Of a stretch of 64,000 nt of DNA, positions 59,017 through 64,000 are shown in pieces. A model generated the notes under the pieces. It was not told the DNA's origin, did not search any database, and saw only the letters and a list, made by a program, of their open reading frames with translations. How positions within the stretch are numbered: the first letter of the stretch is position 1; the number at the start of each line of letters is the position of its first letter. The translations under genes and the position numbers were made by a program. Source of the DNA: JAHEIJ01 sp040235565 (GTDB lineage: Bacteria > Pseudomonadota > Gammaproteobacteria > UBA6429 > Thiohalophilaceae); NCBI GenBank assembly GCA_040235565.1, contig JBECLA010000027.1, positions 1-64,000 on the forward strand, given 5' to 3'.

Positions 59017-59280
59017 GTGCGAACCACTGAATTAACTGCCATAGCCATGATCACAACGCTGTCGTTGGTTGCGCCAACTGTTGTCGAGGCTGAGTCGAAA
59101 GCCGGACAATCCCAGGCCAAGGCGCAGGCACACTCATCTGACGAATCGCAGCCATCGCGGTCACCGCGACTGCGGTTTCGTTCTGGTGGCCCTGTCTGCA
59201 TGTGTGCCACCAAGGGATTGAGTGAAGCCGAAATCGAGGCAGCTGAACGCAAGCGAAAAGAAGCCACGGCCGATCGGTAG
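59017..59280 (+). CDS. Small secreted CxC-motif protein, function unknown
   Basis: GTG start with GAGG seven bases upstream. 87 residues: signal peptide about 1-25 (cleavage near VEA-ESK), a Ser/Gln/Ala-rich linker, then RSPRLRFRSGGPVCMCATKG with a CMC pair (Cys61, Cys63) and a charged helix (LSEAEIEAAERKRKE). No other cysteines. A vicinal CxC in a short periplasmic protein suits metal, heme-iron or polysulfide binding, or a redox disulfide. Not assigned to any family I know. First gene behind promoter P3. Confidence 0.65.
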   Translation: MRTTELTAIAMITTLSLVAPTVVEAESKAGQSQAKAQAHSSDESQPSRSPRLRFRSGGPVCMCATKGLSEAEIEAAERKRKEATADR

Positions 59281-59325
59281 TTAAGCATTCAGGATCCGTG
59301 AGTCAATCTGGAGGAGGAAAGTGTT

Positions 59326-59868
59326 ATGTTGAAAAATATATGGGTAGGTTTCGTCAAGCAGGTACGACGATTAGCTGTCTTTGTAGTAATTACGGTGCTC
59401 GTTGGCACTGCCTGGTCCTACCTGACTGACGCCTCATACCAGGAGGCCAAATACGATCAGGCAATGACTGACAAGGCCTCTCCAGAGAAGGCCGCCCCTG
59501 CCTGGGGTGACGAGATGCTGGCGGGTATACAACACCATGTGCTCGCCGGCCTGCCTATCCGCGTGGCTAATGCCTGCGGTTTGGGTGCCTCCAGCTGCTT
59601 TCGCTGCCACAACGGCAAACGTGCCGGGGCGCCCAAAAGTGACCCGGTCAAGGATCCCTGGCATGTCCAGCACAAGACTGTCAATTATTCCTGCGCGGGT
59701 TGCCATAAGGGGAATCCTCGATTGATGAAGGAGGAGTTATCCCATAAGGGCATGGTGGCCGATCCTCGTACACAGCCGGAGACAAGTTGTTTTAACTGTC
59801 ATAAGTCGGCCGATGCTCAGAATTTGGTCGATACCTATCAGAAAGTAACAAAAACCACGGGGGAGTGA
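59326..59868 (+). CDS. Membrane-anchored triheme cytochrome c
   Basis: 180 residues, ATG 59326 after GGAGGA. Residues about 15-33 form an N-terminal membrane anchor. Three CxxCH sites begin at Cys91 (CFRCH), Cys123 (CAGCH) and Cys155 (CFNCH), and Cys84 (ANACGLG) is an additional cysteine before the first heme. Many His residues (QHHV, WHVQHK, LSHKGM) could be sixth ligands, as in NapC/NrfH-type or NrfB-like carriers, although it is shorter than NapC. Likely electron carrier between inner membrane and the periplasmic or outer-membrane partners. The porin starts four bases after its stop. Confidence 0.82.
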   Translation: MLKNIWVGFVKQVRRLAVFVVITVLVGTAWSYLTDASYQEAKYDQAMTDKASPEKAAPAWGDEMLAGIQHHVLAGLPIRVANACGLGASSCFRCHNGKRAGAPKSDPVKDPWHVQHKTVNYSCAGCHKGNPRLMKEELSHKGMVADPRTQPETSCFNCHKSADAQNLVDTYQKVTKTTGE

Positions 59869-59872
59869 GGAC

Positions 59873-61045
59873 ATGACAAGTAATAATTCCAAAGGTCGCC
59901 AAATCCGTCGTTGTCTACTGCCGTTGGCACTCGCTGTCACTGCTGGCAGTGTACAGGCTGGCCCAACCATCACATACGGTGACGAGGGGTTTCTGAACAT
60001 TAGCTATGCGTTGCAGTTCTGGGCACAGGGACGAGATTTCACATCGCCTACTGATGCCGGAGACTCAACTGACTTCTTTTTACGCCGTAATCGCCTCACG
60101 TTCTCGGGTCAGTATAACGACTATATTGGCTATTACGCCCAGCTCGAGGCGGGCAACGACAGCAAAGGCGGCTTGGATGATCGTAGCGTTTATTACCGTG
60201 ATGCCTATATGACCTTTGATTGGAAGGACAGCATGCGTTTCATCGTCGGCCGATTCAAGAACACCTTCAGCCGGGAGAACCTCGAAGCCTGTCTGGAACC
60301 GCTTACTCTCGATCGCGCCGAAGTCCTTGCTTATACGCCGTTCGGTGGCAGCCGGGATACCGGTGTGGCCATGTGGGGCAATCTCGCCGACGGTCATCTC
60401 CAGTACCGGCTTATGCTCGCCGACGGTCGGGAGGGTGATGAAGTGGTGAAGGATTCACCCCGTTGGACTGCACGCGTTCACTGGTCACCGTGGGATCCCG
60501 AATATGACTATGGATACCGGGGTACCTATCTGGGTACCCGTAAGGTACTGACTATCGGTGCGGCTTACGATTATCAGGCTGATGTGGTATATGCGGATTA
60601 CACTAACAGCACAGATTCAAGCGATTACAGTGCATGGACGGCGGATATATTCATGGAGTATCCTAGTACTTCGGGGACGTACACGGCCTCGGCGGCAATA
60701 ATGAATTACAGCACTGACGAAGCCATCAATGCGGATCCGGATCCATTACTGCCAGTGACCAGCGATCTCGAGGGCTATTACGTCAAACTTGGCTACATGT
60801 TCCCCGGCAAGATGGGTATGGGAAGATTGCAGCTGTTTGCACGTTATGAGGACTTGGATTACGACATCACTAACGGTTACTATGATAATCAGTGGATGAG
60901 CGCAGGTGCTAATTACTATATATATGGTCAGCAACTTAAATTTACCTTCGAGTATGCGACCATTGAATATGATCTCCAGCACCCGACCAATCAGGCGCTG
61001 CGCGATTACGATCAGGCTACCCTTGCGCTGCAGCTGATTTTCTAA
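59873..61045 (+). CDS. Outer-membrane beta-barrel porin (OprO/P-like)
   Basis: 390 residues with signal peptide (RRCLLPLALAVTAGSVQA). The mature part alternates amphipathic strands with aromatic girdles and ends in the outer-membrane signature LALQLIF (terminal Phe). Early segments FFLRRNRLTFSGQYNDYIGYYAQLEAG and VYYRDAYMTFDWKDSMRFIVGRFKNTFSRE fit the phosphate-selective porin (OprO/OprP) superfamily. Only four bases after the triheme cytochrome, so coexpressed. It could admit an anion (sulfur or selenium oxyanion) or hold a cytochrome in the outer membrane like ExtI-type porins; which one is not shown by sequence. Confidence 0.87.
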   Translation: MTSNNSKGRQIRRCLLPLALAVTAGSVQAGPTITYGDEGFLNISYALQFWAQGRDFTSPTDAGDSTDFFLRRNRLTFSGQYNDYIGYYAQLEAGNDSKGGLDDRSVYYRDAYMTFDWKDSMRFIVGRFKNTFSRENLEACLEPLTLDRAEVLAYTPFGGSRDTGVAMWGNLADGHLQYRLMLADGREGDEVVKDSPRWTARVHWSPWDPEYDYGYRGTYLGTRKVLTIGAAYDYQADVVYADYTNSTDSSDYSAWTADIFMEYPSTSGTYTASAAIMNYSTDEAINADPDPLLPVTSDLEGYYVKLGYMFPGKMGMGRLQLFARYEDLDYDITNGYYDNQWMSAGANYYIYGQQLKFTFEYATIEYDLQHPTNQALRDYDQATLALQLIF

Positions 61046-61153
61046 AATAACAAGCATAGTGAATCCGCCAGGGATGGCATGAATCATTAGGTCGTTAGTA
61101 ATATGTAACCGGCTGCTTTTATAGTTTGTAGTGGAGGTAACGCTATTTCTACG

Positions 61154-62632
61154 GTGATTCACAGCAACAGCAACGCCACAGACAATCGCCGGGTACGTAT
61201 TGATGTCGCGCTTGGTTGGCTGGTTGCTATCGCTGGCATGGTAGCCATAGCGCTACTACTGTTTCAGACGGGTGGGGTGGTGCAAGTGCCATTGGTGCTG
61301 GTCATTACACTAGTCGTACTTCTGCTGCTTGGTCTTGTCATTTTATTTTACCGCATGTTTCAAAACCGCCAGATCTTAGGGGCCATGCACGCAGGCATGC
61401 TGGATGCCCAGGAAGGTACACTATTGCCAGTAAATGTTGGCTATCTGCGTGATCCCTATCTACGTCAACTGGTTGACGACTACAATCATATGATGGAAGC
61501 CTTGCGGCGAGTGTTCTCGACGGTAGAAGAATGTCAGAACCGTGTGCTTACCGAACGCAATCGTATCAACGCTATCCTGCAGAGCCTCCCCGGGGCGCTA
61601 TTGATCGTGGATGACGATCTGGGCATCACTTCAATCAATTCGTTAGCTGAAACCTTGTTTGGCCTAACTGAAGACGAGTTGGTTGGGCGGAGTCTTTTTG
61701 ATGTGCTGGCGTTGTCAGATCTAGATCGTGATCTGCTGCGTGATGCCTTTTTATATAAACGTCGCATAACTAACCAGGAGATAGAGTGTCATCTAAACGG
61801 AGAACGGCGGCATTTATCTCTCAATCTATCCTTCGTGATCCAGACCGGGGCTGATAACAGTGCAGCCATCACTTTGCAAGACATCAGTGATTACAAGCGT
61901 CTGCAGGAAAATGTCTATAACCAGGAAAAGCTGATCGCCATGGGTGAACTGGCGGCGGGTGTGGCACATGAGCTGAATACGCCGCTCGGTAGCATTTTGG
62001 GTTATGCTCAATTGTTGCGCGATGCGGTAGGTGATGACCGCAAGATACAAGAATGGACAAGGGTAATTTGCGATGAGGCACGACGTTGTTCACATATCAT
62101 CGATGATATGCTGCAATACGCACATAGCTACGACAAGTGCAACAAGGAAGTCTGCGAGCTCAACAGTGTGGTACGAAATGTCAGCGAGACTTTCGTCAGC
62201 TGCAGGATGAAACGCTACAATATTAATGTGGAACTGGATCTCATGGACAGCCAACTTCATGTGGAGGGCGGTTGTGGTCAACTTGAGATTGTATTGGTAA
62301 ACCTTATGTCGAATTCCCTTCAGGCTCTGGCCGGTCGGTCAAACGCAACGATTACTATCCGCACACGATTGGAAGAGCACGGAAATGCACAGTTAATTGT
62401 CGAAGACAATGGTCCAGGGATTCCTCGTGATATTCGTGGACGTATTTTTGATCCTTTCTTCACAACCAAGGATGTGGGTAGCGGAAGTGGACTGGGGCTG
62501 GCCATCTGTCAGGCTATGCTGAGTCGCAGGGATGCATCCATATTCTATGACAATAATTTTGAGAGTGGAGCGCGTTTCGTCATTGAGCTTCCCCATGTGT
62601 TGACAGAAATGGCAGCAAATGGTTTGCAGTAA
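61154..62632 (+). CDS. PAS-domain sensor histidine kinase
   Basis: Shown from GTG 61154, but the best ribosome site (GGAGG, 61133-61137) is seven bases before an in-frame ATT at 61145, which may be the true start. 492 residues from GTG: transmembrane helices about 17-37 and 44-66 with almost no periplasmic loop; linker 70-134; PAS about 135-245; HisKA with phosphoaccepting His272 (GVAHELNTPLGS); HATPase_c with NLMSNSLQAL, EDNGPGIP and GSGSGLGLAICQAM. The absence of a periplasmic domain points to sensing in the membrane or by the PAS domain, e.g. redox. Stop overlaps the regulator start (TAATG). Confidence 0.9.
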   Translation: MIHSNSNATDNRRVRIDVALGWLVAIAGMVAIALLLFQTGGVVQVPLVLVITLVVLLLLGLVILFYRMFQNRQILGAMHAGMLDAQEGTLLPVNVGYLRDPYLRQLVDDYNHMMEALRRVFSTVEECQNRVLTERNRINAILQSLPGALLIVDDDLGITSINSLAETLFGLTEDELVGRSLFDVLALSDLDRDLLRDAFLYKRRITNQEIECHLNGERRHLSLNLSFVIQTGADNSAAITLQDISDYKRLQENVYNQEKLIAMGELAAGVAHELNTPLGSILGYAQLLRDAVGDDRKIQEWTRVICDEARRCSHIIDDMLQYAHSYDKCNKEVCELNSVVRNVSETFVSCRMKRYNINVELDLMDSQLHVEGGCGQLEIVLVNLMSNSLQALAGRSNATITIRTRLEEHGNAQLIVEDNGPGIPRDIRGRIFDPFFTTKDVGSGSGLGLAICQAMLSRRDASIFYDNNFESGARFVIELPHVLTEMAANGLQ

Positions 62633-64000
62633 TGAGTGAACCAGCAATAACAGAAGCAGCGATAACAGAGCCAGCCATGACAATGTCGGCCGAACGACCG
62701 TTAGTGCTGATCTGCGAAGATGATGCAGCGATGCGCGAACTGGTCGCAAGTATTGTCTCGCGGCTTGATGTTGATGTGGTTCAGGCGGAGAGTTCCCAGC
62801 ACGCCCTGGATTATCTGGAGAATAATGACGTAGCGCTATTCATTACCGATTTGCGTATGCCGGGTGTAGATGGTCTGGAATTATTGCGATTTGCCCGAGC
62901 ACAAAATCCTCTCACACAGGTCGCCATGATTACCGGCAATGCTACCGTGGAATCGGCGGTTGAGGCACTGAAAAGTGGCGCATTCGATTATATTCGTAAA
63001 CCCTTTGACACCGAAGAGCTGCGTTGTACCGCGGAACGTGCACTTGAACATTACCAATTGCAACGCGAAAATCGTGTTTTGCGCGAAGAGAACCGTCTGT
63101 TCCGCGAGACTGAAGGCTTCATCGGTCGGTCTCAGTCAATCGCACGCATGCGCAGGCTTATTGATGCGGCTTCAGCTTATGATTGTACCGTGCTTATTAC
63201 AGGGGAGAGTGGTTGCGGGAAGGAACTGATTGCAAAACAGATCCACGCACAAAGCAAGCGCAGCGACAAACGCTTTGTTGCCATCAACTGCGCTGCCATC
63301 CCCGAAAATATAATCGAAAGTGAATTATTCGGGTATGTGAAAGGCGCCTTTACCGGCGCAGACCGCAACAAGTCTGGACTTTTTGAGGCCGCTGATGGCG
63401 GCACACTTTTCCTGGATGAGATCAATAACGCCTCCTTGTCTTTGCAGGCCAAGCTGTTACGTGTATTGCAGGATGGTGCGTTTTACCGCATGGGTGATAC
63501 TACCTCGCGTAGTGTCGATGTACGCGTCCTCGCGGCAAGTAACCGTTCTATCCAGGAGCTCATTACTGCCGGTGAATTTCGTGAAGACCTGTATTATCGG
63601 CTTAAAGTAATCGAGATCCACATTCCTGCCCTACACGAACGGCGTGACGATATACCGCTGTTGGTGAATTATCTTATTGCACGTATCTCGGCCCGTTTGG
63701 GCAAACAAGTACGGGGCGTTACCACGCGAGTACTGGGCGCGTTCATGCGTTATGAATGGCCTGGCAACGTGCGTGAACTGGAGAACATGCTCGAACGTAT
63801 GATCATTCTTGCTGAAGGGGACATGATCGATTTCGACCTTTTACCGCCAGAAATCGCCAACAACCGCGAGAACGTGGGTAAAGCTCTGGACTACATGGCA
63901 CCTCATAGTCTGGAGGAGATCGAGGTCTATTTCATCAAAAAAACATTGCGTGAAACAGATGGTGATCGGGCCCTGACCGCCGAAATCCTGGGTATCGACA
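62632..64000 (+). CDS. NtrC-family sigma-54-dependent response regulator (3' end cut by window)
   Basis: The frame runs from ATG 62632 past the end of the window; 456 residues are visible. Receiver domain about 23-140 with phosphoacceptor Asp73 (ITDLRMPG) and Lys in IRKPF. AAA+ domain about 163-400: Walker A GESGCGKE (191-198), the sigma-54 contact loop GAFTGA (238-243), Walker B LFLDEI, and arginine finger region FREDLYYRL. The Fis-like DNA-binding domain begins after about residue 425 and is only partly present. The GAFTGA motif means it can activate sigma-54 RNA polymerase, so it is the natural candidate to act at P1-P3. Cotranscribed with the kinase. Confidence 0.94.
   Translation, partial: MSEPAITEAAITEPAMTMSAERPLVLICEDDAAMRELVASIVSRLDVDVVQAESSQHALDYLENNDVALFITDLRMPGVDGLELLRFARAQNPLTQVAMITGNATVESAVEALKSGAFDYIRKPFDTEELRCTAERALEHYQLQRENRVLREENRLFRETEGFIGRSQSIARMRRLIDAASAYDCTVLITGESGCGKELIAKQIHAQSKRSDKRFVAINCAAIPENIIESELFGYVKGAFTGADRNKSGLFEAADGGTLFLDEINNASLSLQAKLLRVLQDGAFYRMGDTTSRSVDVRVLAASNRSIQELITAGEFREDLYYRLKVIEIHIPALHERRDDIPLLVNYLIARISARLGKQVRGVTTRVLGAFMRYEWPGNVRELENMLERMIILAEGDMIDFDLLPPEIANNRENVGKALDYMAPHSLEEIEVYFIKKTLRETDGDRALTAEILGID

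Overview
The window reads as a chromosomal segment of a gammaproteobacterium of moderate GC content, probably a sulfur-metabolising, respiratory versatile relative of the Chromatiales/Ectothiorhodospira-type lineages (inference). The run leuC-leuD-leuB-asd-(asd-like)-fimV-truA-trpF-[trpB-trpA]-accD-folC-dedD-cvpA-purF-metZ (16.4-35.3 kb) has the same order as the Pseudomonas aeruginosa leuC-to-metZ neighbourhood as I remember it, with trpBA added between trpF and accD. No rRNA, tRNA, CRISPR array or intact insertion sequence was seen.

Layout. 0-12.5 kb: end of a phosphate-binding-protein-like gene, two Sel1/coiled-coil periplasmic proteins, an AMMECR1-MEMO pair, mog, prmB, hemN, a GGDEF/EAL protein, aroC, an MFS transporter and a BON lipoprotein. 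12.9-16.3 kb: a second GGDEF/EAL protein and a LysR regulator divergent from leuC. 16.4-35.3 kb: amino-acid, purine and fatty-acid biosynthesis with fimV; metZ is preceded by a well-formed SAM-II riboswitch joined to an intrinsic terminator. 35.3-39.4 kb: a respiratory operon (DUF302 protein, octaheme tetrathionate-reductase-family cytochrome, membrane cytochrome b, TlpA-like thioredoxin) behind an FNR-like site. 39.4-45.9 kb: a Lrp-type regulator divergent from a TRAP transporter (TakP-like binding protein), a gamma-glutamyltransferase-like enzyme and a TauE/SafE exporter, driven by a near-consensus sigma-54 promoter with an IHF-like site. 46.1-48.6 kb: a PKD protein carrying a tandem array of cytochrome c domains, with a small cytochrome c lipoprotein. 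49.2-51.9 kb: serine-glyoxylate-type aminotransferase, GFA-family protein, MarR regulator and NTF2-like protein, with two matching MarR-type operators.

52.2-64 kb: the most unusual part. It starts directly after a decapitated ygiQ remnant, so it is probably an insertion. It holds TusA - YeeE/YedE transporter - TusA - DsrE-like protein - two small proteins - a rhodanese-family lipoprotein - a pentaheme cytochrome - a small CxC periplasmic protein - a membrane triheme cytochrome - an outer-membrane porin - a PAS histidine kinase - an NtrC-type sigma-54 activator cut by the window end. Three promoters in this block share the -24/-12 sigma-54 layout with CTGC at -12, and each has two TTGCA/TGCAA-type elements about 85-140 bp upstream of the predicted start. 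I infer a self-contained, sigma-54-controlled system that moves sulfur (or selenium/tellurium) oxyanions and electrons across the envelope and is sensed by its own two-component pair. The substrate cannot be read from the sequence.
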